Notes: generated by a model from the letters alone, not told the origin. DNA of 64,000 bases from Anaerococcus vaginalis ATCC 51170 (GCF_000163295.1 NZ_GG700527.1:1778954-1842953), one strand, 5' to 3'; counted from the first letter of the stretch, positions 35,615 to 44,944 are shown. A program made the numbers and translations.

Positions 35615-38082
35615 GTTGATTATTAACATTTGATGTATTGAAATGATAGAGAATATAAAAATTTTAAGTTGTCTGGTGCTAGTTGATTATTAACATTTGA
35701 TGTATTGAAATCTTGATAGACAGATAAGAAATATAGTTGAATATCAGTTGATTATTAACATTTGATGTATTGAAATATAATAATTCTTAAAATTAGATCT
35801 AAACTTTCTGAGTTGATTATTAACATTTGATGTATTGAAATAGGGTTGCTTTGCAACCCCTTAGGGGCTTGCCCTTGTTGATTATTAACATTTGATGTAT
35901 TGAAATGCCGTTTTAAGAAAGATTGAGGCGATAGAATGATATGTTGATTATTAACATTTGATGTATTGAAATTGTTTCTGCTCTTGATATTTCTGTTGGT
36001 AATATTAAGTTGATTATTAACATTTGATGTATTGAAATTCAAGAGCTGAAACCCTATTATCAATATTAACAAGGTTGATTATTAACATTTGATGTATTGA
36101 AATATAAGTCCAGAAAAGACGCTTTAGAGTTTGATATTTGTTGATTATTAACATTTGATGTATTGAAATAGTATTATGAATGATTTGATTAAAAAGAGGA
36201 AAGAAGTTGATTATTAACATTTGATGTATTGAAATATTAGTTTATTTAAGACGAAAGCTGATACGATCCAAGTTGATTATTAACATTTGATGTATTGAAA
36301 TTAGTGGAAGAAGAACACATCCTATAACCAAGATAGCGTTGATTATTAACATTTGATGTATTGAAATAACTGAAATGGGTAAAAGATTAGGTATTCCTAC
36401 TTCGTTGATTATTAACATTTGATGTATTGAAATAGTTCAAATTCGTCATTTTTATAAACTGCATATCCGTGTTGATTATTAACATTTGATGTATTGAAAT
36501 TTTTACAACATTTAGCCACGCATAAGTAATAGCAACGTTGATTATTAACATTTGATGTATTGAAATTCAATATTGGTTATATTGTTATAAGCCTTAGACT
36601 TAGTTGATTATTAACATTTGATGTATTGAAATTTCTAGGATAAATACCAGAGCCAACCCCATTGAAATAGTTGATTATTAACATTTGATGTATTGAAATT
36701 CAATTATATTACCATTTTCATCATAATATAACTCAGTTGATTATTAACATTTGATGTATTGAAATTGGAGCAGCGTTACTAAAATTTATTCCTCTTAGAT
36801 CGTTGATTATTAACATTTGATGTATTGAAATAGGGATTATTTATCTCATTCAGAACGGTTGAAATTGTTGATTATTAACATTTGATGTATTGAAATAAAT
36901 CAAATAAATCACAATAATCATCATTATAAGACAGTTGATTATTAACATTTGATGTATTGAAATCATAAACTTTATAATAATAAAAAATTAGATTATTTAG
37001 TTGATTATTAACATTTGATGTATTGAAATATTCCTGCAAGTATAACTAATGCTATTGCTCCAGTGTTGATTATTAACATTTGATGTATTGAAATTATTTA
37101 AGACAGCGTCAGATTTGGGAAGATAAAAGTTGATTATTAACATTTGATGTATTGAAATTATTGCTGTTAATAAGTCTTATTTTACGGATACTAAGTTGAT
37201 TATTAACATTTGATGTATTGAAATCAGGACAGTTTCTTTTCTTCCTGCTCATATTCTTGTTGATTATTAACATTAGATGTATTGAAATATGAAACATTTT
37301 AATTTTTAACATTTCAATACGTCTGTTGATTATTAACATTAGATGTATTGAAATTCTAATAATTCAACTTTATTTATAAGTCTTTTTTCAATTCTTGTTG
37401 ATTATTAACATTAGATGTATTGAAATAATATATAGACCACCCAGTAAAATCATTATAAGTAGTTGATTATTAACATTAGATGTATTGAAATTTAACATTT
37501 ACAGTTTTTGTTACTGTTTTAGTTGTTTGTTGATTATTAACATTAGATGTATTGAAATATGCAAATTTAATTGCATATCCAGAAAAAAAAACTCAGTTGA
37601 TTATTAACATTAGATGTATTGAAATATAATCGGACAAAAACCAAAGTAATGATGATATTCCGTTGATTATTAACATTAGATGTATTAAAATCTAAATAAC
37701 TTAAAAGTAAATGATGGAGCTTTTCCGTTGATTATTAACATTAGATGTATTGAAATACTTTAAAATTTCAATAATTTCACTGTATGAAAGTTGATTATTA
37801 ACATTAGATGTATTGAAATATCTTTCTTCCATCTAACATTTCAAAAACTTGACTTGTTGATTATTAACATTAGATGTATTGAAATGAAGAATATAAATTA
37901 AATATTTTAAAAGCATTTAAGTTGAATAGTAACATTAGATGTATTGAAATAAAGGCAAAGAAAATGGAAATTTACGAGGAAGAGATGTTGAATAGTAACA
38001 TTAGATGTATTGAAATTAGTCCATATGATAAACTCCAATTTTATGAATCATAGTTGATTAATAACATATGATATATTGAAGT
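35615..38082 (+). CRISPR. Type I-B CRISPR array, 38 repeats and 37 spacers
   Basis: The 30-nt repeat begins GTTGATTATTAAC, continues ATTTGATG, and ends TATTGAAAT; ATTGAAAT is the typical I-B handle, fixing plus-strand orientation. I counted 38 units at intervals of 64-67 bp, spacers 34-37 nt. Repeats 1-25 are identical by eye. From repeat 26 (37259) onward position 16 changes T to A (ATTAGATG). Repeat 32 has TATTAAAAT. Repeats 36 and 37 begin GTTGAATAGTAAC. The final one (38053-38082) is degenerate. This is the usual leader-proximal to distal ageing. Apparent ORFs on the minus strand here are translations of repeats. Confidence 0.98.
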
Positions 38083-38155
38083 GAACTTTTCACTATATAG
38101 TTTAATTAAATATATGACATTGTATATTACTTGAAATTTTATTAAAGGAGATATT

Positions 38156-38668
38156 ATGAATTTTATTGAACTTGTGAAGAATCGTTATTCTTGTAAAAAT
38201 TTTAGTGACAAAAAAGTTGAAAAGGAGAAGCTTGATATTATTCTAGAAGCGGGCAGGCTTGCGCCTACTGCTAAGAACAATCAGATTCAAAGAATTTACG
38301 TTGTAAAATCAAATGATGCTCTTATAAAAATTGAGGAGCTTACTCCTTGTAGGTACAAGGCTCCTCTTGTTTTGCTTGTAGCTTTTGATGAGAGTGAGGC
38401 TTTTGTTTATCCGGGAGGGAAATATAATACTGGTGTTGAAGATGCTACGATTGTTGCAAGTCATATGATTTTGGCAGCTTCAAGCCTTGGTGTTGATTCT
38501 TGCTGGGTAAATCTTTTTGATCCTGATAAGGCAAGAGAAAAATTTTCTTTGCCTAAAAATGAAAAAATTGTTGCAATGATTGATTTGGGCTATGCAAATG
38601 ATGGAGTTAAGCCTTTAGAAAATCATTTTAAGCGCAAAAATATTGATGAAACTGTAAAAGTTATTTAG
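38156..38668 (+). CDS. Nitroreductase family protein
   Basis: A 170-aa FMN-dependent nitroreductase-fold protein. The N-terminal NRYSCKNFSDKKVEKEKL and LEAGRLAPTAKNNQ hold the FMN phosphate site; ILAASSLGVDSCWVN and MIDLGYAND complete the fold. It is short, of the minimal type. Natural substrate unknown. It is monocistronic, with AAAGGAGATATT before the ATG, 73 bp past the end of the CRISPR array. Confidence 0.88.
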   Translation: MNFIELVKNRYSCKNFSDKKVEKEKLDIILEAGRLAPTAKNNQIQRIYVVKSNDALIKIEELTPCRYKAPLVLLVAFDESEAFVYPGGKYNTGVEDATIVASHMILAASSLGVDSCWVNLFDPDKAREKFSLPKNEKIVAMIDLGYANDGVKPLENHFKRKNIDETVKVI

Positions 38669-38794
38669 GACAATGGGGGTTAGCAAAGATATGGAATACT
38701 TGATATTCTGTATCTTTATTTTATTTTTGCTATTGATTTTGAGATATTAGCTAAATTATTTTTGAATTTTAGTGTTATTTATTATATTTAATGG

Positions 38795-38848
38795 AAAAGT
38801 GCTTTTGCAATATATGAAATAATTTTCATTTTACAAAAGCACTTTTTT
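38795..38848. terminator. Terminator between nitroreductase and EEP gene
   Basis: AAAAGTGCTTTTG and CAAAAGCACTTTT enclose a 26-nt loop and are followed by T residues; the A-rich left arm lets it act for the convergent minus-strand gene as well. Confidence 0.75.
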
Positions 38849-38877
38849 ATATTTTATTTGATATTAACTTTTAAATT

Positions 38878-39924
38878 TTATTTCAAAACAAATTCCATCA
38901 CAACTGGATTGTGGTCGGAGTATTGGAAATTTTCTTTTTCTTGGGTTTTTATGGTTTTTATTTTTATATTATCTGTTGCCATAAATCCGTCTATGGTTGA
39001 AAGATAGGCGTCTTTTCCTGTATAAGGTTTGTCGTTTACTACTGATGTTTCTCCGTTTTTGTCGTAGTAGAGTTTTATATTTTCTGTTAGCAATTCTTTT
39101 GGCAAAATTTTTGGATTCCAAATTCCTTCTGGCAATTCTTTGTAATTTCCTGTTAGCTCTTGGTTAAAATCTCCGCCTACTATCACGTAATTGCCTTTTT
39201 TATATTCTTTGTTTACGAAATTTATTATTTCTTTTGTTTGTGCAATTCTTCCGTTGTTTCCTTTTTCGTAGGCGTCTAGGTGGACGTTTACTATTACTAA
39301 TTTCTTGTCGGAATTTTTTATGTCGATGTATGAAGGGTTGAAGGCTCTTTTTAGGTTTACTAGTCTTGATGGAAATTTGTGAGGGATTTCTTGTTGGTAT
39401 CTTTTTGATTTTTGTATTTTAAAATTTGTTTGAGTCATTATTCCTGATTCTACTTTTCCCATTGGTGGGATTGGATATGGAATAAAGGCAGCCTTAAAAT
39501 TTAGGGCGAAGGTTGTGTTGCCCAAAAGTTTTTTTCTTATTTTTTCGTACTCGTTAATGTGGTAGGTTCTTTTTGAATTTATATCTACTTCTTGGAAAAA
39601 TTTTATGTCGGAATTTATTTTTTTACTTGAATTAATGATGTGGTTAATTGATTTTTCTACATGGCTTTTGTTTATTGGAAAGACCATTTTTCCACCGTCC
39701 ATAAAGAAATCCGTGTCTTTATCAAGTCCGCCGTATCCAATATTCCAAGTCATTATCGTATAACTTTTTCCGATTTCTGGATTTTTATCGCCATTTCCTT
39801 GGATTTCTACATTTTCAATTTTTTCTGGTCGGTACTCTTTTATCCAAAGATATGATAGGAGAATTAAAATTCCTATTAGAATTATTCCTATTATGGAAAA
39901 GATAATTTTTAATGTTTTTTTCAT
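38878..39924 (-). CDS. Membrane-anchored endonuclease/exonuclease/phosphatase (EEP) family protein
   Basis: 348 aa. An N-terminal membrane helix (about residues 7-27) acts as signal anchor, so the catalytic domain is outside. EEP motifs: TWNIGYGG, FFQEVD (metal Glu), NVHLDAYEKGNNGR, GGDFNQE, STIDGFM and SDHNPVV (catalytic His). The fold covers DNases, sphingomyelinases and inositol phosphatases; which it is cannot be decided. GGGAAATTTCCC, a perfect 12-bp palindrome at 39945-39956, lies in its presumed leader and may be an operator. Confidence 0.88.
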   Translation of the reverse strand: MKKTLKIIFSIIGIILIGILILLSYLWIKEYRPEKIENVEIQGNGDKNPEIGKSYTIMTWNIGYGGLDKDTDFFMDGGKMVFPINKSHVEKSINHIINSSKKINSDIKFFQEVDINSKRTYHINEYEKIRKKLLGNTTFALNFKAAFIPYPIPPMGKVESGIMTQTNFKIQKSKRYQQEIPHKFPSRLVNLKRAFNPSYIDIKNSDKKLVIVNVHLDAYEKGNNGRIAQTKEIINFVNKEYKKGNYVIVGGDFNQELTGNYKELPEGIWNPKILPKELLTENIKLYYDKNGETSVVNDKPYTGKDAYLSTIDGFMATDNIKIKTIKTQEKENFQYSDHNPVVMEFVLK

Positions 39925-39944
39925 TTTTCACCTCTATAATTTTT

Positions 39945-39956
39945 GGGAAATTTCCC
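39945..39956. promoter_or_regulatory. 12-bp perfect palindrome in the EEP gene leader
   Basis: GGGAAATTTCCC sits 20 bp upstream of the minus-strand EEP start and just downstream of an AT-rich -10-like region (TATTAT on the minus strand). The position fits an operator. It may also be chance; no regulator is known. The rest of the gap 39925-40173 is AT-rich without other clear signals. Confidence 0.35.
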
Positions 39957-40173
39957 TAATTTGTTATTTGTATAATATAAATACCCTTTTTTTTCTTATA
40001 TATAAGAAAGAAAATTAAAATAGGGAAATAAATAAAATCTCTATAATTACTTTGTAAAATAAAGTTAATAAGATTGTTTTAAATTTCTAGAAAAGTATAG
40101 TTACTTTACGAAAGATTATGTATCAAAAAATATTTACAATATAAATAAAGAGGCTTTAATTGATGGAGTTATT

Positions 40174-41040
40174 ATGGAAAAAGTAAAAATTATAGCTGAT
40201 TCGGGGTGTAATATAGACCTTGACATGGCGAAGGAATATGATATTTCAATACTTCCTTTTAATATAAATTTTAAAGACAAATCTTACACCGACCTTTACG
40301 AATTAAGTAGGGAAGATTTTTTTATAAAATATAAGGAAAGCAAGGAGAGAGTTACAACTTCTATGCCATCTCCAGGCAAATTTTTGAAATTATTGGAAGA
40401 AGAATACCAAAAAGGATATAGAAACTTTATAGTATTTTCAATTACAAAGAAATTTTCTGGAATTTATCAAATGATGGATATGATGAAAGAGGAGTTTGTA
40501 GAAGAAAATCCAGATGCAAGAATTAAAGTAATAGATACAAATACAGCCACAATAGCTGCAATTTATCCTGTAATAAAAGCTGCGATTTATGCGAAAGACG
40601 GAATGGGACTTGATGAAATTTACAAAAAAAGTCTGGATAATTTAAAATATTGCAATGTAGCAGGAGTTGTAAAAAATTTGGATGCCTTAGTTAGGGGCGG
40701 AAGACTTCCAAAAACTATAGCCAAGCTTGCAAATTTAATTTCATTTTCTCCGGTTTTGTGCATAGAAGATGGAGAAATAAAATTAATAAAAAAAGTCACA
40801 GGAAAGAAAAAATCATACAAAGAATTGATAAAATATTTGAAAAAGCTTTGCAAAAAATACAAGGATTATCAAATAATAATTGGCGGAGCAGATAGTTCAG
40901 ATGAAATTGAAATTTTAAAAGAAGGACTAAGTAGCGAAATAGAAAATGCCCTAGATTTTAAGATAATAGATGTAACAGCAGTAATAGGCTCCCACTTAGG
41001 AGATGGAGTAATTTTCTGTTCGATTTTTCCAATAAATTAG
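40174..41040 (+). CDS. DegV family fatty-acid-binding protein (second paralogue)
   Basis: A 288-aa DegV fold clearly homologous to the product of 20808-21671 (KIIADSGCNIDLDMAKEYDI, TTSMPSPGKF, FSITKKFSGIYQM, ALVRGGRLPKTIAKLANLI). It likely binds a fatty acid for FakA. As with its paralogue, a mobile element has entered its terminator. Having two FakB-like proteins with different lipid preference is common in Firmicutes. Confidence 0.9.
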   Translation: MEKVKIIADSGCNIDLDMAKEYDISILPFNINFKDKSYTDLYELSREDFFIKYKESKERVTTSMPSPGKFLKLLEEEYQKGYRNFIVFSITKKFSGIYQMMDMMKEEFVEENPDARIKVIDTNTATIAAIYPVIKAAIYAKDGMGLDEIYKKSLDNLKYCNVAGVVKNLDALVRGGRLPKTIAKLANLISFSPVLCIEDGEIKLIKKVTGKKKSYKELIKYLKKLCKKYKDYQIIIGGADSSDEIEILKEGLSSEIENALDFKIIDVTAVIGSHLGDGVIFCSIFPIN

Positions 41041-41110
41041 ATTTAATAATTTGAAATAAAATATTTTCGTATTAAATTTTGCTATGTGATTTTTAATACT
41101 TTGTAAATAA

Positions 41111-41132
41111 TCTAAGCCCAATCATCTGGGCT
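41111..41132. repeat. Left copy of a 22-bp duplication carrying the degV terminator stem-loop
   Basis: TCTAAGCCC-aatcatct-GGGCT is identical to 41451-41472. It is the terminator stem of the preceding degV, here without a T-run. The foldback element lies between the two copies, so this is probably the target-site duplication (19 bp certain, the first 3 bases may belong to the element end). Confidence 0.8.
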
Positions 41133-41450
41133 CAGAGCGTAGACAAACCCTCAAGCACGAATATCTGACTCCAAAAATTGTTGATTTCTAAATTTCAAAA
41201 TTCTAAAATCGCAAACTCGCTTATGCGAGAACAGATAAATAGCTTAAAATTGTGCCAGTGGCACGATTTTAATATTTATCCCTCGGAATAAAACGAAGAA
41301 TTAAAATTTAATTGAATTTAATTTATTTTAAAAATAATCACAGCTTTAAATTTTAGAGTGCGTTCTTATGACGAATTTTAAAATTTGAAATCAAATCAAT
41401 TTTTTCCGTATGATATTCTTAGCATGAGGATTTGTATACTTTGTCAACAG
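41133..41450. mobile_element. Foldback MITE-like element, copy 2, inserted in the degV terminator
   Basis: About 318 bp without coding capacity. The left end CAGAGCGTAGACAAA and right end TTTGTCAACAGTCT are imperfect inverted repeats. The arms stay complementary over much of their length (CCCTCAAGC.GAATATC against GATATTC.GCATGAGG; AAAAATTGTTGATTTC against GAAATCAAATCAATTTTT). Ends match the decayed IS at 21699-22643, so it is probably a non-autonomous derivative. Copy 1 is at 1-163. In its loop it carries an extra segment, 41235-41356, that belongs to a different repeat family. Confidence 0.78.
41234..41356 (+). repeat. Structured hairpin repeat, copy A (nested in the foldback element)
   Basis: GATAAAT...ATTTATC (41234-41240 and 41274-41280) enclose TTAAAATTGTGCC-AGT-GGCACGATTTTAA. 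After the hairpin comes the conserved stretch ATCCCTCGGAATAAAAC-GAAGAATTAAA. Copies B and C are at 58463 and 58588. This segment is absent at the corresponding place in foldback copy 1, so it inserted separately or was lost there. Orientation is arbitrary. Confidence 0.7.
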
Positions 41451-41453
41451 TCT

Positions 41454-41482
41454 AAGCCCAATCATCTGGGCTTTTTATTTTT
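41454..41482 (+). terminator. Functional copy of the degV terminator, right of the insertion
   Basis: AAGCCC-aatcatct-GGGCTT followed by TTTATTTTT. Same stem as 41111-41132 but with its T-run. The gap 41483-41647 beyond is AT-rich with no gene. Confidence 0.8.
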
Positions 41483-41647
41483 GGAAAATTTTAAAAAATT
41501 TTTGATTATTTTTTTGTTTCATTTTCACATAAAATTTTACAAAAAAATTTAGATTTTTATTATTTTTTTACTCTGAGAAAATAAAATTTTTTAATAACAA
41601 AATTTTTTTATTTATATTTAGGTTCTCAAAAAATAAAACCAATATAA

Positions 41648-41710
41648 TGATATTCAATATCATACTATTCGGTGTATAATTGTTTATGAAGATAGTGATA
41701 ATATATATCA
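41648..41710 (+). promoter_or_regulatory. feo promoter with two Fur-like boxes
   Basis: TGATATTCAATATCA (41648-41662) is a perfect 7-1-7 inverted repeat, the minimal Fur-box layout. TGATAATATATATCA (41696-41710) is a second palindrome of similar sequence. Between them TATAAT (41675-41680) is the -10; the first box overlaps the -35 region. Iron-dependent repression of the downstream feoA-feoA-feoB genes is expected. The leader to feoA (41711-41879) is long and unexplained. Confidence 0.72.
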
Positions 41711-41879
41711 TTATTTTACATACTATTATTATGACTAAGTAAACTTCACTGGTTCGGTTAGATGGATTTATTTTTTTAGAGATTGTTGATATTGACTATT
41801 ATTACGAAAAATCATATAATTATAAGCCATAAATAAATTTATTTAAAATAATAGATTAATAAATAGAAAGAAGGAATAT

Positions 41880-42098
41880 ATGCCAATAACCTTATTAAAT
41901 AATGGACAAGAAGCAGAAGTTATTAGAGTAACTGGAAATGATGAAATGAAAACCCATCTTTCAAATTTAGGTTTTGTTAAAGGGAAAAAAGTTAAATTAT
42001 TTTTCTTTGATGGAGTAAATTACATTATTATGGTTGACAATAGCAAGTATGCTCTTAACAAAGACTTAGCAAAAAGAATATACGTGAGGGAGATATAA
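41880..42098 (+). CDS. feoA: FeoA-type ferrous iron transport protein (first)
   Basis: 72 aa, small SH3-like beta-barrel. HLSNLGFVKGKKVKLFFFDG and KYALNKDLAKRIYVREI follow the FeoA pattern of a leading loop, a Gly-rich turn and a hydrophobic strand. FeoA proteins modulate FeoB from the cytosol. Two bases separate it from the second feoA. Confidence 0.9.
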   Translation: MPITLLNNGQEAEVIRVTGNDEMKTHLSNLGFVKGKKVKLFFFDGVNYIIMVDNSKYALNKDLAKRIYVREI

Positions 42099-42100
42099 TA

Positions 42101-42325
42101 ATGAAAACTTTAAAAGATGTAGCAGTAGGAGAAACTGCTACAATAAAAAAAATTAAGGGAGATGGAGCTACCATAAGAAGAATTATGGATATGGGTCTTA
42201 CAAAAAAAACTGAAGTTTATGTAAGAAAAATTGCTCCATTGGGAGATCCTATCCAAGTTAATTTGCGTGGTTATGAATTAACTCTTAGAAAAGAAGATGC
42301 AAAAAATATAGTAGTGGAGGAATAG
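42101..42325 (+). CDS. feoA: FeoA-type ferrous iron transport protein (second)
   Basis: 74 aa, a more canonical FeoA: VAVGETATIKKIKGDGATIRRIMDMGL, then APLGDPIQVNLRGYELTLRKEDAKNIVV. Tandem distinct FeoA genes before feoB are frequent in Clostridia-like anaerobes. The stop TAG is followed directly by the feoB ATG. Confidence 0.93.
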   Translation: MKTLKDVAVGETATIKKIKGDGATIRRIMDMGLTKKTEVYVRKIAPLGDPIQVNLRGYELTLRKEDAKNIVVEE

Positions 42326-44476
42326 ATGACCTATACAGTTGCTTTAGCTGGAAATCCTAATTCAGGAAAAACTACTCTTTTTAATGAGCTTACAGGTTCA
42401 AGCCAAAGAGTGGGTAACTGGCCAGGGGTTACGGTTGATAAAAAAGAAGGAAAATTAAAAGGGCACAAGGATATTATCATCCAAGATTTGCCAGGAATTT
42501 ATTCACTTTCTCCTTATACAATGGAAGAAGTGGTTTCAAGAGAATATTTGGTTGAACAAAAACCAGATTTGATTGTAAATTTAGTTGATGGTTCAAATTT
42601 GATTAGAAATCTTTATCTTACAAGTCAGCTTATTGAACTTGGTATTCCAACAATAATAGCTTTGAATATGATGGATATTGTTAAATCAAACGGCGATGTT
42701 ATTGATAAAGATAATCTTTCTGAAATTCTTGGCTGCCCAGTTGTAGAAATTGTTGCTAGTAAGAAAAAAGGAACAAAAGATTTAATAGAAAAAATTGTAA
42801 AATCACAAAATAAATTATCTTTACCTAAGCCATTGATATATTCTGGAGAGCTAGAAGAAGTTTTAGAAAAAATTTCTAGTGAAATTTCAGATTCTGTTGA
42901 TTCTAAATTAGAAAGATATTTATCAATAAAGGCTTTTGAAAATGATGAAGATATGTTTGAAAATATTTCTTTATCAACTAGCCAAAAAGAAAATATAAAG
43001 ACTTTAAGAGAAGATTTTGAGAAAAAAGAAGATGATGTTGCTGAGGGAATTATAACTACAGAAAGATATGAAGCTCTTGGAGAAGTTGGAGAAAAAGTTT
43101 TAAAGAAAGCTCCTCCAAAACTTTCAACAACTGATAAAATTGATAAAATTGTTACAAATAGAATTTTGGGACTTCCAATTTTCGCTCTTGTAATGTTTGT
43201 AATTTATTATATAGCAATTTCAACTTTGGGAACTGGTGCAACTGATGCTGTAAATGGATTTTTTGAAGATACAATGACACCAGCAGTAGCAGATTTTCTA
43301 ACAAATATGGGAATTAACGATGTTTTAGTAGGACTTGTAACTGATGGAATTATTGCTGGAGTTGGAGCAGTTCTTGGATTTTTACCACAAATGTTAGTAT
43401 TGTTTGCCCTACTTTCAATTCTTGAAGATATAGGATACATGGCAAGAGTTGCCTTTGTAATGGATAGGGTATTTAGAAAATTTGGACTTTCTGGAAAATC
43501 ATTTATACCAGTAATGATTGGAACAGGTTGTTCAGTTCCAGGAATCCAATCATCAAGAACAATAGAAAATGAAAGAGATAGAAGAATTACAATTATAACT
43601 ACATCTTTTATGCCATGTTCTGCAAAACTTCCTGTAATAGCTTTAATCGCTGGAGCATTTTTCAAAGAAAACCAAGCCCTAGTTACATTTTCATTTTATA
43701 TAATTGGAATACTTTCTGTAATAATTTCTGGAATTATTTTAAAGAAATTTAAAGAATTTGCATCAGAGCCAGCTCCATTTGTTATGGAACTTCCACCATA
43801 CCACGCACCAAGGGTTACTTCAGTTTTAAGAGATGTATTTAATAAAGGAATGAGCTTTGTAAAAAGAGCAGGAACAATAATTTTAGTATCATCAATAATT
43901 ATTTGGTTCTTATCAAACTTTGACTTCTCATTTAAATTGGTAGAAGCTGAATCAGAAAACTCAATGCTTGCAGTTTTAGGTGGATATTTGGCGGTTTTAT
44001 TTAAACCATTAGGATTTGGACAATGGCAATCAGCAGTAGCAACAATTACAGGATTTGTTGCAAAAGAAAATGTAGTTTCAACAATGGGAGTTGTTCTTGG
44101 AATTGGAGCAGATCTTGATGAAACAAATAGACAATTAATTACAGCTTTCAACCAAGCAATAGGAACTCCAGTTGCTGGATATTCATTCCTACTTTTCAAT
44201 ATGCTTTGTATGCCATGTTTCGCAGCAGTTGGAGCTATAAAAACAGAAATGAATAATAATAGATGGACACTTATTGCTATAGGATACCAAATGGCATTTG
44301 CCTATGCGATTGCATTTATTTTCTATCATTTAGCAAATTTCTTTGTATATAAAGAATTTTCATTTATGACAATACTTGCAATATTAGTATTGATAGGTGT
44401 TTTGTATTTGATTTTTAGACCTGTAAAATACAAAGAAGAAAAAAGATCTTACAAATTAAATTTTGCAAGAAAATAA
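42326..44476 (+). CDS. feoB: Ferrous iron transporter FeoB
   Basis: 716 aa. An N-terminal G domain has G1 GNPNSGKTT (residues 8-16), G3 DLPGIYSL and G4 NMMD, then the GDI helical region, then Gate and core membrane helices with GTGCSVPG and FMPCSAKLPV (Cys residues in the pore) and a second Gate region ending MLCMPCFAAVGAIK. It imports Fe2+ at the cytoplasmic membrane. Length and motifs are complete. Confidence 0.97.
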   Translation: MTYTVALAGNPNSGKTTLFNELTGSSQRVGNWPGVTVDKKEGKLKGHKDIIIQDLPGIYSLSPYTMEEVVSREYLVEQKPDLIVNLVDGSNLIRNLYLTSQLIELGIPTIIALNMMDIVKSNGDVIDKDNLSEILGCPVVEIVASKKKGTKDLIEKIVKSQNKLSLPKPLIYSGELEEVLEKISSEISDSVDSKLERYLSIKAFENDEDMFENISLSTSQKENIKTLREDFEKKEDDVAEGIITTERYEALGEVGEKVLKKAPPKLSTTDKIDKIVTNRILGLPIFALVMFVIYYIAISTLGTGATDAVNGFFEDTMTPAVADFLTNMGINDVLVGLVTDGIIAGVGAVLGFLPQMLVLFALLSILEDIGYMARVAFVMDRVFRKFGLSGKSFIPVMIGTGCSVPGIQSSRTIENERDRRITIITTSFMPCSAKLPVIALIAGAFFKENQALVTFSFYIIGILSVIISGIILKKFKEFASEPAPFVMELPPYHAPRVTSVLRDVFNKGMSFVKRAGTIILVSSIIIWFLSNFDFSFKLVEAESENSMLAVLGGYLAVLFKPLGFGQWQSAVATITGFVAKENVVSTMGVVLGIGADLDETNRQLITAFNQAIGTPVAGYSFLLFNMLCMPCFAAVGAIKTEMNNNRWTLIAIGYQMAFAYAIAFIFYHLANFFVYKEFSFMTILAILVLIGVLYLIFRPVKYKEEKRSYKLNFARK

Positions 44477-44502
44477 AAAAATCATTATGAAGGGATGGTT
44501 TT

Positions 44503-44700
44503 ATGAATATACAATCTTGGATACTTTTGATAATAATTTTGGGAACTTGCTCTTATATTATCTATACTAGATTTATAAAAGAAGGCTCAAATTTTGGTTG
44601 CAAAGACTGTGCTCAAAAAACTTCTTGCAATAGTGGAAAGTGTCAAAGTAAAAAAGAAAAAAATAAAGAAAAATCTAAATCATGTCCATATTGTGACTGA
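44503..44700 (+). CDS. FeoB-associated Cys-rich membrane protein
   Basis: 65 aa: one N-terminal helix (residues 5-24), then a soluble tail with six Cys (GCKDCAQKTSC, GKC and CPYC). This matches the small Cys-rich FeoB partner (PF12669-like) found after feoB in Firmicutes, a possible iron-handling FeoC substitute. A start with AGGGATGG upstream gives the complete helix. Confidence 0.85.
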   Translation: MNIQSWILLIIILGTCSYIIYTRFIKEGSNFGCKDCAQKTSCNSGKCQSKKEKNKEKSKSCPYCD

Positions 44701-44730
44701 TTTAATTTTAAAATAATTCTTAATTAAGAA

Positions 44731-44787
44731 AGGCTTTTGTAAATTGATTATTTCCATAAGGGATGTATTTGCAAAAGCTCTTTTTTA
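44731..44787 (+). terminator. Terminator of the feo operon
   Basis: GCTTTTGTAAAT and ATTTGCAAAAGC form a long stem, followed by TCTTTTTT. The remaining gap to 44944 is AT-rich with a ribosome-binding site AGGAGGAAGAG before the next gene. Confidence 0.8.
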
Positions 44788-44944
44788 AAAATATAAAATA
44801 ATTTGCGATAAATTTTGCTGATATAAAAAATCATTACAAATGATAAAGATTTTTATTAGCAAAATTTAAAATAAAGCTAAAAAAATTTGCAAAAAATAAT
44901 TAAAGCGGTTATAATTATTTCAATAAAAAAAATAGGAGGAAGAG

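Noticed and set aside
35755-37339. Open reading frames on the minus strand with a recurring NTSNVNNQ-type motif
   Set aside because: They are translations of CRISPR repeats and spacers; the periodicity equals the repeat unit.
42326-44476. Large minus-strand ORFs inside feoB
   Set aside because: Antisense shadows of a well-conserved coding frame.
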